In this document: positions 43,539 through 54,220 of the stretch, one piece after another
Position numbering within the stretch: position 1 is the stretch's first letter
How the letters are laid out: every line of letters starts with the position of its first letter
Source of the DNA: Sinohyriopsis cumingii
Taxonomy: Eukaryota > Mollusca > Bivalvia > Unionida > Unionidae
Reading direction: 5' to 3'
DNA length: 64,000 nucleotides
NCBI GenBank assembly: GCA_028554795.2
Contig: CM068835.1
Location: 33,236,311 to 33,300,310, forward strand
Made by a program: the position numbers and the translations under genes
Notes under the pieces: model-generated
Seen by the model: the letters and a program-made list of their open reading frames with translations, nothing else
Databases searched by the model: none
What the model was told of the DNA's origin: nothing

Positions 43539-44099
43539 TTAACCAATCAACTTTAACCGCCTTAAGCCTTTGCCACGGCCGAGGCCTACTTCTGATGATT
43601 GGGTTGAAATCACTAAGGGTGGTACGATAGGCTTAGTCACAGGGTTGGCGTGTTTAGCTCGGGAAGGTCGTATTCTCTTCGGTCGTGATAAAGAAGTCTG
43701 ATACATTTGTTTCAGACTTCTTAACTCCGCTAAAATGTCCAACAGTACCGTAGCCGTTTGATTTTCACCCTCTTGTTTCTTTGCTGCTACTTCTTCTTGC
43801 TGTTGTTGCTGTTGTTTTTTTCTTACCTCTTCTTGTTGCTGTTGCTGTTGCTGTAGGAGAAAAGCTTGTTCCGCTTCCTTTTGTCGTTGCATAAATTTCT
43901 CCAATTCTTCTTTCTGTCTCTGTCTAAAATTCTCCACTTGCGGCAATGAAGAAGGTAACGAAGGTTCCGGAACAAATTCTTGCGAGGTAAGAAAATCCAC
44001 AAAATCCCAATGTACCTCTTCTGAAAGTAAGTCCGGGTTCCCTTGGGCAGTCTCCCCTGCTGGTGCACCCCAATGGATCGTTTCCTGAGTTTCCATCAT
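43539..44099 (-). CDS. Gln-rich coiled-coil protein (small gene 4)
   Basis: 186 residues, starting at the first of two adjacent ATGs. The head is acidic (residues 1-55). A long coiled-coil (FRQRQKEELEKFMQRQKEAE) leads into two Gln runs separated by EEVRKK. The tail is basic (RPKRIRPSRAK, GRGKGLRRLKL). In layout it resembles coiled-coil proteins 1-3 at the left end, but it has a different promoter: TATA CTATATAG (44144-44154), a palindromic TGACGTCA, CACGTG, and two CCAAT boxes. It ends with a histone-type stem-loop. No known family. Role unknown. Confidence 0.7.
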   Translation of the reverse strand: MMETQETIHWGAPAGETAQGNPDLLSEEVHWDFVDFLTSQEFVPEPSLPSSLPQVENFRQRQKEELEKFMQRQKEAEQAFLLQQQQQQQEEVRKKQQQQQQEEVAAKKQEGENQTATVLLDILAELRSLKQMYQTSLSRPKRIRPSRAKHANPVTKPIVPPLVISTQSSEVGLGRGKGLRRLKLIG

Positions 44100-44318
44100 G
44101 TTGAATCACTGTCGCATAGATTGACTGCACACAAGCGCTAACTAATCTATATAGACCACGTGACGTCACAGACTACTCTCTTCGGATTGGATGCGAGCTG
44201 ACTGAATTTTGTAACGCGTGTTCGGATTGGTGAATGAATTCAATCCGTTTCAATCCTTCCTGTACCTATAAATAAGCGCAGTTCACTGCATTGGTTCACC
44301 TATTCTCGTCGCTTCAAG
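44100..44318. promoter_or_regulatory. Divergent promoter with CRE, E-box and CCAAT boxes
   Basis: Between the Gln-rich gene (minus) and the Arg-rich gene (plus). TATA on minus at 44144-44154 and on plus at 44266-44276 (CTATAAATAAG). CACGTG at 44157-44162 overlaps the CRE palindrome TGACGTCA at 44161-44168. Two copies of TTCGGATTGG (CCAAT on the minus strand) lie at 44181-44190 and 44221-44230. These are binding-site types of host ATF/CREB, bHLH and NF-Y factors. Confidence 0.75.
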
Positions 44319-44555
44319 ATGTGGACCACAGTTGAGTCATCCACCCTTGTGTCTTCCATGATGTTTAGGACGGACATGCTCATGTATGTCAGGTCCAAGT
44401 GGACTGTTGTTGATAGGACAGATACTAGTCAATGGATGAGGAGAGTTTATATAGAAAGACAAGGATGTCTCAAGAGGGTACTTGTGTATGGACCGGCAGT
44501 TAGAAGGAGTTTAAGAAGAAGAAGAAGAAGATGTGACAGATGCCATCTATGTTAA
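44319..44555 (+). CDS. Small Arg-rich protein with C-terminal CxxC
   Basis: 78 residues from ATG 44319. The first 60 residues look folded (MYVRSKWTVVDRTDTSQWMR). The end is very basic (RRSLRRRRRRCDRCHLC) with two Cys pairs, suggesting nucleic-acid binding or nuclear entry. It is the rightmost gene of the element, transcribed outward. Its 3' end (histone-type stem-loop 24 nt after the stop) lies inside the right terminal repeat, mirroring gene 1 at the left end. No known family. Confidence 0.62.
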   Translation: MWTTVESSTLVSSMMFRTDMLMYVRSKWTVVDRTDTSQWMRRVYIERQGCLKRVLVYGPAVRRSLRRRRRRCDRCHLC

Positions 44556-44570
44556 TATTAATATTAACAT

Positions 44571-44914
44571 AAACCCAAAGGCCCTTTTCAGGGCCAGCCA
44601 TATTTCTCGAAAAGAGATAGCCTTTCCATTGCCTACCCTTTTTTAAATTTAAATTTAAATTTAAATTTAAAAAAACTTTAAAAAAAAAAAAAAAATCCCA
44701 TATTCAATTCCCCTTGTCCCTAGACAAACCCAAACTCTATTCCCATGTTAATTTCCCTTGTCCCCAGACAGACCCAAACTCTATGTTAAATTCCCATTGT
44801 CCCTAAAGTGGCCCAGCGTTTTTCTCCATGTTAAATTTCCATTGTCCCTAAAGTGGCCCAGGGGTGTTTTTAATGCTAAGTCCCATTGTCCCTAATGTGG
44901 CCCCATTTACTACT
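44571..44914. repeat. Right terminal inverted repeat of the young Polinton
   Basis: About 344 bp, inverted copy of 28684-29026 at ~99% identity, with the same iterons, AT palindromes and histone-type stem-loop. Confidence 0.96.
44580..44620 (+). terminator. Histone-type 3' stem-loop and downstream element (after Arg-rich gene)
   Basis: Plus strand GGCCCTTTTCAGGGCC (44580-44595), 24 nt after the stop at 44555, then AGCCA and GAAAAGAGA 13 nt after the stem. It is the inverted-repeat partner of the left-end unit. Confidence 0.85.
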
Positions 44915-44920
44915 AATAAA
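44915..44920. repeat. Target-site duplication, right (AATAAA)
   Basis: Exact repeat of the six bases left of the element. Confidence 0.92.
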
Positions 44921-45560
44921 CGAATGGGGAGAAACAGTTAAAGATACCGGAGCGTCTGTCAAAGACGTCGCTGAATCAGAAATTAAAATTTCCAATAATA
45001 GTAAGAACGATAACCGAAGAGATTTTATACTAATTAAGGTATAAATCGAAAGAAGCTTCAATTGAAATTATTGATCAAAATGCGCATGCGTAGACTAATG
45101 CAGTAACAATATTTCTACGAAATTGAACTGTTAAAAATTAACTTGTGGTATATTATGTTATGAAGAAATAACTGATGATCATAGAGCGCTTGATCGATAA
45201 TTAAGAGAGTTTAATAAATTCATCGGACTACAATCAAAATATATTCAATGTGTAATAATGCGTGAGATAATTTTAGAAACTCTTATTAACGATTTTATGC
45301 AAATGTGGAATCCAAGTAATTTGATAGTTGCAAGTAGAAAGATAGTTCGTGATAGACTTCGAAAACGGTTATTTTTGTTACATAAAGAAAAGTTTTTAAA
45401 TCTACCCGTACCAATGTGTTATCGACCGGTTGATACGCGACGGCAGAATATCGACGTTGATATACCTGGATCATCAGAAAAACAAAATCTTGTATTAAAT
45501 GTTATTGTCTTAGTTCATGTCAATGTTGTTGAGAGCGCGTTAACTATGGACAAAACTGGT
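44921..45560 (+). pseudogene. Unassigned virus-like segment right of the younger Polinton
   Basis: Decayed coding traces of the old element, including an open stretch at 45258-45614 with MQMWNPSNLIVASRKIV and a basic helix RDRLRKRLFLLHKEKF. It lies next to the packaging-ATPase trace. No family recognised. Confidence 0.4.
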
Positions 45561-46260
45561 TGCATTACCGAATTCCATCAGAATGATAATAATAGGTCCA
45601 TCTGGGTCACGTGAAACGCAATTATTACTTAATTTGATAATGAGATGGCTCAGGTGGGATAAGTTGTATTTAGCAGCTCCGTAAGTTGATGATCAGGGAT
45701 GTTACGATGTACTTTAAGATTTTAATGAACATGCAAAGTTATTAAATGAAGCTGGCGATGATATTATTAATTTTATAACTGATATCGATGAAGCACCGTC
45801 AGTAGATTAATTTATTAATAATCTCGTAATAATCTCGTAGTATATGACGACGTAATGCTGGACAAACAAACAAACAAATCCAGCTCGGATATTTTCTAGA
45901 GGTAGGCATAAAAATAGTGATGTGATTTACTCAACGATACACACAAATACCTAAAGTGATCAGAGATCATTGTAATATTTTAGTTGTGTTTAATGGAGTT
46001 GATACACATTGAGAAACATTCATCAGACTTGATGTAGTGGGGATATGGACATGATTAAGTTCAAAAACGTCTTTTCAAAAGCACAATCTACTCCACACGG
46101 ATTTATACCAATAAATTTACACGATCCCAGAACAAGATATCATGTAGGTCTTGATAAAATATTTGATTGATACAATAATGATTTAATTATAGCAGCAGAG
46201 AGGGTGCGACCTGAAACGTCCGGTGGGTAAACGAAAGCACACATACAAATTTAGAAAAAC
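45560..46260 (+). pseudogene. Packaging ATPase (fossil, old element)
   Basis: A P-loop-like GPSGS segment followed by TQLLLNLIMRWLRWDKLYL lies near 45.6 kb, and a Walker B-like VYDDVMLDKQT near 45.84 kb. Later segments (FSKAQSTPHGFIPINLHDP, RYHVGLDKIFD) match the C-terminal part of A32/FtsK-type packaging ATPases of the Polinton-like elements common in cnidarians and molluscs. It differs clearly from the ATPase of the young Polinton, so the two elements belong to different lineages. Broken many times. Confidence 0.65.
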
Positions 46261-46536
46261 ACTACCGGCAAAGACATAGTAACAAAATAAACTAACCCAA
46301 TATGAGAAACTCTCGGTAAAGTTAGAGGCTTCGGATTGGCGTTAGTGAACTTATTTTTTATCGTTTTTGTTGGAAGCCTTATTTTTCAAAAATGACGTTT
46401 CAGTAAAAGGTCTGTTCACCCCCTCTACTGCTGAAGTAACGAGCATCCATGTATCAATTCATTAATCCATCCCATCCCAATCCATGCATCCATGCATCTA
46501 ACCATACACGCACAGAAACAGGCGTACTTATGAAAA

Positions 46537-46537
46537 T

Positions 46538-46580
<43 letters not shown>

Positions 46581-46870
46581 CTATAGGTAGATAGATGGAT
46601 GGATCGATGGACGAACGGACGGACGGATGGATAATATCTTTTGAGAATGATATATAGTATATTGTTATAATTTTAATAACGATGTGTAAATATATAGTTC
46701 TGTTATTTTTACATACATACATACATACATATGCACGCACGCACGCGCGCGCACACACATACATACATACGTACATACATATGCACGCACGCACACACAC
46801 ACTCACACACACACACACACACACACACGCATGCATACCTACCTACCTACATACCTACATACATACGTAC
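46537..46870. repeat. Composite microsatellite (GATA)n, (ACAT)n, (GCAC)n, (CA)n
   Basis: Successive simple-repeat tracts. They produce spurious Tyr-Ile-His and Cys-Val frames on both strands. Confidence 0.93.
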
Positions 46871-47589
46871 ACAGGAATCAGATAGATAAGGCACTAAGAC
46901 TGATCAATACTGTTTGATCACATTGTTATATACATGACACATTGCGAACGTGAATTAAATTTGTGTAAAGTTAAATATGTTCAAATATAGATCGCGTGGT
47001 TTTAACTATAAATAAAGAAACCTGTTTAAGTTGCTAGCCAAGACGTGTGCAGTCACACAGAACTTTGTCCGGTACAATATAAACCAACTAGGAAGTAGTG
47101 TTTGGAAATACTGAGATATACCATCGACCCTGTCGAATGTTTTTTGTGCACTTCATACGCACGGTAGCGTACAATTCGGTTTATGTTCAGTAAGGAGAGT
47201 CAATTATAGACAGTAGAAACGTTCGAACTGCAATAATTTCCTTCATTTGATCAAAACATACTATAAAAGTTTCATTCCAAAGCTTGACAATTAAATTAAA
47301 CTTTTGATCCAGCCCTAGTCTCTTACTATACAACAACAACTACTACTACTACGAAGGGCGGTTCAGGGAATATTGTTTATGGGGAGTGTAAACAAGCTGG
47401 CAAGGGATCTGTGGGATGGAACTCAATGTGGGGACCAAAGCGATAAAGCCCCCAGAAACCTCATTCACTTTAGGAGCTTCCATGGCGTAATGATAATCAT
47501 CAAACTGAAACGAAATATTACTCAAGGATGTGACCAGGGCATGCTCAGCCTCCTTCTCCCCATTGACCCATGAATAATACTACTTGCAC

Positions 47590-47619
47590 TACTACTACTA
47601 CTGCTACTACTACTACTAC

Positions 47620-47658
<39 letters not shown>
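47590..47658. repeat. (CTA)n(GA)n microsatellite
   Basis: CTA units grade into about 18 GA units. Confidence 0.93.
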
Positions 47659-47660
<2 letters not shown>

Positions 47661-50600
47661 CTACGCATGCGCTTACATTAACATTATTAATGGATACATA
47701 TACTGACTACTGGATTTTCTTTACATTGCTGTTAGCGGAACGCACTATGCAATTTTAAAAGACTCCGTGATCCTTTATTGTACTGATGATGTTTCGGCCA
47801 AGTACCGTATGATGATATTTCAGCCAGATATCGTAATCAATAAAACACTGGCCGAGACATCTGTAGTGTTACAGATGCCTCTGTTTTTGGTTATAATTTC
47901 AACTATGATGTGCAAGCAAAATACAACTCGAGTTTTTAATACGGGTGACTTACTTGGACATTTTGGGACATTGCATCAAACGGTTCTGTGAGGCAAGTAG
48001 TTACTGTAATGAGATAGGATTAAGTGCTTTTTCCTATACATTCATCTGAAAATGATAGTTCAGTGGACTCGTACTGAGCAGGCTGTTACGATTTCCTTAT
48101 CAAGTTGATTACACGGTTCTGCTTATGTAACATCTGTTCTTCATCCCAGTTTTATCCAGATACATTCAAACGTGGAAAGTCAAGAAGTTTACAGCGTATA
48201 CACATTCAACAGTGCAATTTCGTTCACACATAATAATACATCTTTCCATGAACATAATTTGCAACATGTCATTTACAAAATGTTTCCCATTCATATGCAT
48301 AAAATAAGCACTGATTATAATCAATATTTTATTCGGAGGAAGACGATGTTTATTTAAGACTATTTGATTTGCCTTTGCATTTATCAATTTCCATAACCGC
48401 ACACATCCTTATAAAAATCAGTCAATACTTTTACTATGTATGCAAGTATAAGAAGACCATGCGGTGGAAATAAACATTACTGACTCTGTTAGATAATTGT
48501 TCAGCCTGCATAGAATCAAAGAAAGACTGTTTTTAAAACAAATCGTAGACTGAAATTGGTTTGCTCATTAAAATGATAACTTATGATCTGTATATCAAAA
48601 ACAGCTTAAGAGTTTAATGGTCTGAGGAGAAATTCAATGATATTGCACTGAACGATTCTTTATCCATCGCGCTAGTGTTTACACCGACAAGATACGATTA
48701 AATATATTCCTATATGATTGTATTATATTTTAGGCGCATTGCAAAGGATTGTTGCCAAACAGATTTGTACATGATATATTGCATGTACAATTTAAAATGC
48801 AGCCAAACGTCGAAAGACATCAACAAACTGGAAAATTATTTCCAAAGAGTAAATTGTGTTTTATCGAGTGCAAGACACATCTGTATGTGCGCACAATCCG
48901 GAGACAGCATACGACAGTCACACCTGATACAAAATTGGAGCGTCTGATACTGGAACAAAGTTAGAAGAGGCATAAATTACCTGAGCACAAATCTTTTGAA
49001 AAATTGTCTGAGCGCTAGGAAGAAAAAAACCTGTTTAATGAATACATCAGTTTGGGTCGGATGTATACAGATCAGTAGATAGGTTACTTCAACAGTATGT
49101 TTCGAGTCGTGTATGCGTTACACCTGACTTCAGACGAACTTTTTCAGGGACCACTCGACGTTTGGAATACGGTCATGTATGTCAAGAGTCGCAGTAAATG
49201 CAGTCGATTTGTTTTCAATTAGACCTACTGGATTTACACGAAGTTTCGTGACGGGTACCATGATATCTTTTAGAGCAGCCACGGAAATTATTTCCATATC
49301 TCTTTTGTCGGTAAGTACTTGTACTGTACCTAGTGTTAGAGGAGAATTATCGTTTTGAATTTCCTTGTGAAGGATAGTCATAACATTCAAATTATGATTA
49401 TAATATAAAGTTAAATTATAATAGGATTTTAGGACTAAAAAGACGTGTTTCTGGTTTATTTCAAACAATAAACTGGGTTAGTCGGCAGGATTGAGATTTC
49501 TTAATCGTTATTTTTATAACGGGGATATGGGCCATGACCATAGGAATTAGTGTGATTGGAACGGGCATTTGATTTTGGGGGGTGCTATTGATTTGTTATA
49601 TTTTACCTCAAGATAAACCTTTTTTGACTAATATAATTGATAAATTAGAGCATTTGTTTTATATAATTCATGGCAAGAGCTTTTTCATACTATTTGAAAT
49701 CCTGATATCTTTTATTATTTTTTTTTAATCCAAGGCTCTCCCAACCCGCGGCCAAATATACAAGGTCGATCCCACAGAACGGGAGAGTTTTATGTTGGTA
49801 TGGAGGGTTGAAATATGCTATCTCTATCACACACATTAACCTACCATGACACCAGTAGTCATGTCCATTATGTGTACAAATCCCAGTGCCCCCCACCCCT
49901 TCATTTATTGAATTGTACCAGTCACATGAATGACTTAATTGTGTTCCTTTGAGAGCTTACTATGTAATTATTGCTCAACAACGCTGTGTGCATGCTTTAG
50001 TCCATGTACAATGAAATATTTATGTAAAGGACATCGATAGGACATGACAAAACAGTCGTTTATAAATAGGTGTCCTTTATGTACAGCAGATTACTCTAAT
50101 GTGCTTCGCTGCTCATGCATTTGTGATTGAGTGTTGCATACAGTTTGGAAAAGCATGTGTTAATAGGGCTTTAGGATTTATTCTGAACTAAATATGGAAA
50201 TATCAAAATCCAGTGGCTGTGAAACAAAACAGTGTACAATACAATAACACTAAGTAATTACACTGAAAGCAGCATCTAACATAACAAGGACTTTAAATCC
50301 TGGTCAGCAGAAAGTAATTTTAAAATTAAATTTACAAAGAAATAATTTAAGCACAGTTAGTCTCATCTAAATGTCATAGGGTGAGCTGACATTATTTGAG
50401 TCCAACAATTTGTTTTCTTGTCAGCAGTGACTTTGGACAAAATCTCAAGTAAAAGCGTCCTCAGTTATATTACATACTTAAATGTGTAATCTAGTTTTTA
50501 TTCATGGCATAAATATTCCCATGGTCCTTTGATGCTAGTACACCTGAACCAGTAAATCCATGCATTCTAGGTTATAGTGTCCATTGTACACAATTATACT

Positions 50601-51228
50601 AACCACCAAACACAGTCCACTGTCGGCATTGGATATATGAACAACAGGTGTCAAATGATAATAATTGGGTATCCCTGAAGGTGTTCATTATTAACAGGTA
50701 TCCACAGTATGGTAGTGTCCACTAAGGTATGTTATGCTGCATTTGTATAATATTTTCATTGTTCATTGAATGAAATTAAATTTTCTTAATTTAGTTACAT
50801 AGCCAGTCGAAATTTTAAAACCTGTTGAAAAAGCAGCGCTAGAAAGTTCATGTGGTCAGGAAACAGAACAATAAGGAAAGTAAGCAAACTAGTTGTTTAA
50901 TATTATCACACAAAATCAACAATAAAAGTTATATGTTAGGAATGGAATGCATTGTGCTGTGGGAAAATCATTGTGCCAAAGAATTACTCATTGCCTGATT
51001 TGTAATAATGTATATGCACTGAAAATGTTAAAAATTATAAACAAATTATTTTTTTCTTATAGAAATTGAAGGGAGTAGACTTATCTTCAACACATATGTA
51101 ATATATTTTGCAATATGTGAATTGTGTTCATGTTGTATTTTATAGTCATCATATACTTGGAACAATTGTACTAAGGAGAAACTGTAATCAAAAGCTTTGA
51201 CATGTTTATCATCATTGGTATAATTAAT

Positions 51229-51400
51229 TTATTGCATAAGTAAGCATCCAGTAGCCTATCTTATTGCATAAGTAAGCTTCCATTAGTCTCTCTTATTCCA
51301 TAAGTAAGCTTCCAGTAGCGTATTCTTATTCCATCAGTAAGCTTCCACTAGTCTCTCTTATTGCATAAGTAAGCATCCACTTGCTGATCTTATTGCATTT
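51229..51400. repeat. ~33-bp tandem repeat, five copies
   Basis: Units of the type CTTATTGCATAAGTAAGCTT followed by CCAGTAG/CCATTAG recur five times with substitutions. Confidence 0.88.
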
Positions 51401-52138
51401 CTATTTCATGTGGTTTGTTAGCTATATAGCGTCTGATTTATAGAAATCTGACAATTTGTTGCAAACCACTTTTTGATTTCTTTTTTAGCTGGAAGTTGTG
51501 CATGTTCATTTCTAACTTAATTATTGGACAGTAATTACCACTTCTGATCTGATCAAATCAAGAGCATAAAAGGAAAGAAGATGAATATTTATGATTCTCT
51601 TTGATATAGATTGAATAGTGTGTCACACAAGCAGTTTCAGTGAGACTGAATCAGTTAAAACATGATTCTTGGCCATGTGCTTAGACCTATCTGTATGTAA
51701 TTCAGTAAGATGCTGATCTGAATGGGATAAGTCATTAGGTGGAATAATTTGGTATATTAGAAAACATCTAAAATTAAGTTTGTAGATGTTCTGGAATTTT
51801 ATGTGATGATTCGTATACAAATACACAGCAAATTATCGATATCTACCAGTGTCTGTTGAAACTCCAATGTCCTGTAGGGGCTTAAAATTATTGGGAAAAA
51901 TAGCAATTGTCTCAATGAATATAATGTCTAACATCGTTAATTATGAACAAAATCACATCAGACTGGTCACACCATTCAGATACTTCTAAATTAGTTGTTT
52001 TATTATTGTCAGAAAAAGTCTAGGGTTCTGCAGGGAAAAGCAGGGTCACTTAGAAATTTGTCAGCTTTGTTAGTATTCTTGATAGCCATAGGGCTATGAA
52101 CTGTTTTTAAGATAATTACGTGGCCATGTATACAACAC

Positions 52139-52585
52139 ATGTTATATATGATATACATTCTTACATGCCAAATTTTGGGTGTGTTATATATGATATACAT
52201 TCTTACATGCCAAATTTTGGGTGTGTTATATATGATATACATTCTTACATGCCAAATTTTGGGTGTGTTATATATGATATACATTCTTACATGCCATTTT
52301 TTGAGTGTGTTATATATAATATACATTCTTACATGCCAATTTTTGAGTGTGTTATATATGATACACATTCTTACATGCCAAATTTTGAGTGTGTTATATA
52401 TGATATACATTCTTACATGACAATTATTAAGTGTGTTATGTATGATATACCTTCTTACATGACAATTTTTGGGTGTGTTATATATGATATATATTCTTAC
52501 ATGTCAAATTTTGGGTGTGTTATATATGATATACATTCTTACATGCCAAATTTTGGGTGTGTTATATATGATATACATTCTTAAG
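52139..52585. repeat. 42-bp satellite, about 11 copies
   Basis: The unit GTTATATATGATATACATTC plus TTACATGCCAAATTTTGGGTGT repeats with a strict 42-bp (14-codon) period. Because 42 is divisible by three, three reading frames stay open through the array and mimic repeat proteins of 93-154 residues. Confidence 0.95.
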
Positions 52586-53129
52586 TGTGTGACGTTCACA
52601 CATGTCTTCAATAATTTCCTTAAGCTTGTGATTGAAGGCCTTGTCAGTGATACATCATTGACTAGCAAAACTAAAATTGTTAAGACAAAAAGCATTCACT
52701 GCTAAATGTAGTCTCATGTAACATTCACTCAACAGTTTAAATTGTTAATGTATGTTAAATAACAAAGGTAAAAAAAACACCTTATTGCTTCATTCCATTG
52801 AAGGAATTGGACAATACATTTCCCCAGTTCACACATGGTACATTAACTGTTTCACATGCTATTTACCTAGGGTATGAAACTTTGACAGGTAATGATAGTT
52901 ATGGGAATGAGAAAACAACTTTGGATACTGTGGCTAATGCAAATTGAATATGTGCAGCGATTTCATATATACATGAAGGTCATAGAAAGTTAGGCATGTG
53001 GAAGTGTCACAGTATTATAATCAGAGTGGTTGTGTTGTATGACATGAAAAGAACTCCTTGGCATATTTTGTAATCTTATGCAAACAACATTAGAATGGGA
53101 AATGTTTCTTATTTGGACTGATATTAGAG

Positions 53130-54220
53130 AAGTGCATAGGCTCAAGATGCAGAAAGGACCCAGAATAACAACACGTCAAATGGATTGAGACCTTGAGTCA
53201 GTATAATTTTGAAATCGTGCACTGTTCAGACCTGTAATTGAAACATGGTGATGCTTTTTCAAGAAAGCCATTCAAACACTGAGGGAGAGAAACAAACGTT
53301 GAAATTATAGAAGACACTGCATGAGATGAATGAGATACCAACAGCTTCTGTGAGTATATATGTATATACGTTAAAAATATGATAATATTTGATCATTCTG
53401 TAGAGAGATACATGTATCAACACATCCACTGATGATTTCATGTCTGTAGGAGTCTCAGTGTGGTGATAATGTCAGGCAGTGGATGATGAAATTCAAGAGA
53501 CCATGCTAAAATGAAATATCATGCCAACGATAGATAGTTAAATGTTGATGGGCCAAGTGGGACCAAATACAGTTCCACTTGCATGTTGGAGATATTAAAT
53601 ACGTGAAGGTACAACTATGCAGTCATCCAGTTTTTCCTCCCTATATACTTAGGGAAAAGTATACTGAAATTCTGCCATGTTAATACAGATGGAGGTCACC
53701 TCTGGGGATATCAAACACTATCATTAAAGTCAGCCAAGACCAAATGTAATATTCAGTTAGGATTGCTGTCTGATGCATTTCCTTAAAATGTATGGATTGA
53801 AAACATTTTGGAGAGAATGTGTTGAGCATAACAGTTTGTGACAATATGAAGCAAACTATTTGATGCCAGAACAGATTTTTTGTGACAGTTGAATGAAATT
53901 CGGACAGTTCAGACCAGGTGATTTGGTTTACATTCCACACAGGAAAACAGAACTGTCTAGTAAAATGCAGTCATGGTTGGAAGCGACTAGGAGCGAGTAT
54001 TGCACGTTTCTAAAGGACTGAAAGATGTGACATACTGTGTAAAGTGTTGTTTTAGGGACACACCAAATGTGAGTATTGCAAGTTAAAGGACTAAAAGATG
54101 GGACATACTGTGTAGAGTGTTGTTGTAGGGACACACCGAAAGTGAGTATTGCAAGTTAAAGGACTAAAAGATGGGACATACTGTGTAAAGTGTTGTTGTA
54201 GGGACAACACCAAAAGTGAC
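53130..54220 (+). pseudogene. Ty3/gypsy retrotransposon fossil (RNase H to integrase end)
   Basis: Plus-strand traces in order: an RNase H end (ETLSQYNFEIVH-like, near 53.19-53.22 kb, then DAFSRKP-like), and further on an integrase C-terminal GPY/F-type segment (FRPGDLVYIPHRKTELSSK, near 53.9 kb). The end carries three ~73-bp tandem copies (53995-54215). Broken many times, no LTRs seen, old. Confidence 0.68.
53995..54215. repeat. ~73-bp tandem triplication
   Basis: GAGTATTGCAAGTTAAAGGA...GGGACACACC recurs at about 53995, 54071 and 54144, at the 3' end of the Ty3/gypsy fossil. Confidence 0.85.

Larger units (their letters stand above)
28684..44914. mobile_element. Young Polinton/Maverick element, 16.2 kb
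   Basis: The element starts AGTAGTAAATGGGG and ends with its inverted complement (CCCCATTTACTACT), flanked by the 6-bp duplication AATAAA. Terminal inverted repeats of ~343 bp are about 99% identical. Parts: small coiled-coil genes, major capsid, penton, membrane protein, integrase, PY-like, pX-like proteins, packaging ATPase, tail-anchored protein, protein-primed DNA polymerase B, zinc-knuckle protein, and a small Arg-rich protein. No protease gene was recognised. It looks nearly whole but is broken in about three places. Near-identical ends, an intact target duplication and mostly open genes make it recent compared with the decayed element it sits in. Its G+C is clearly above the host's. 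Polintons are self-synthesising elements, and those with capsid genes are thought able to form particles. Confidence 0.97.
46300..51228. other. Host DNA with simple repeats, no gene supported
   Basis: Contains a (GATA)n/(ACAT)n/(CA)n cluster (46537-46870), (CTA)n and (GA)n tracts (47590-47658) and otherwise short frames. A minus frame at 49130-49468 (ending NVEWSLKKFV) is open for 112 codons but begins without ATG and matches no family I know. Confidence 0.5.

Noticed and set aside
46528-46885. Tyr-Ile-His and Cys-Val frames
   Set aside because: Simple-repeat translations.
49130-49468. 112-codon minus frame
   Set aside because: No ATG at its start, no family match, no splice context; noted in the region entry only.
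52009-52705. Repeat-protein-like frames of 63-154 codons on both strands
   Set aside because: All follow from a 42-bp satellite whose period is divisible by three.
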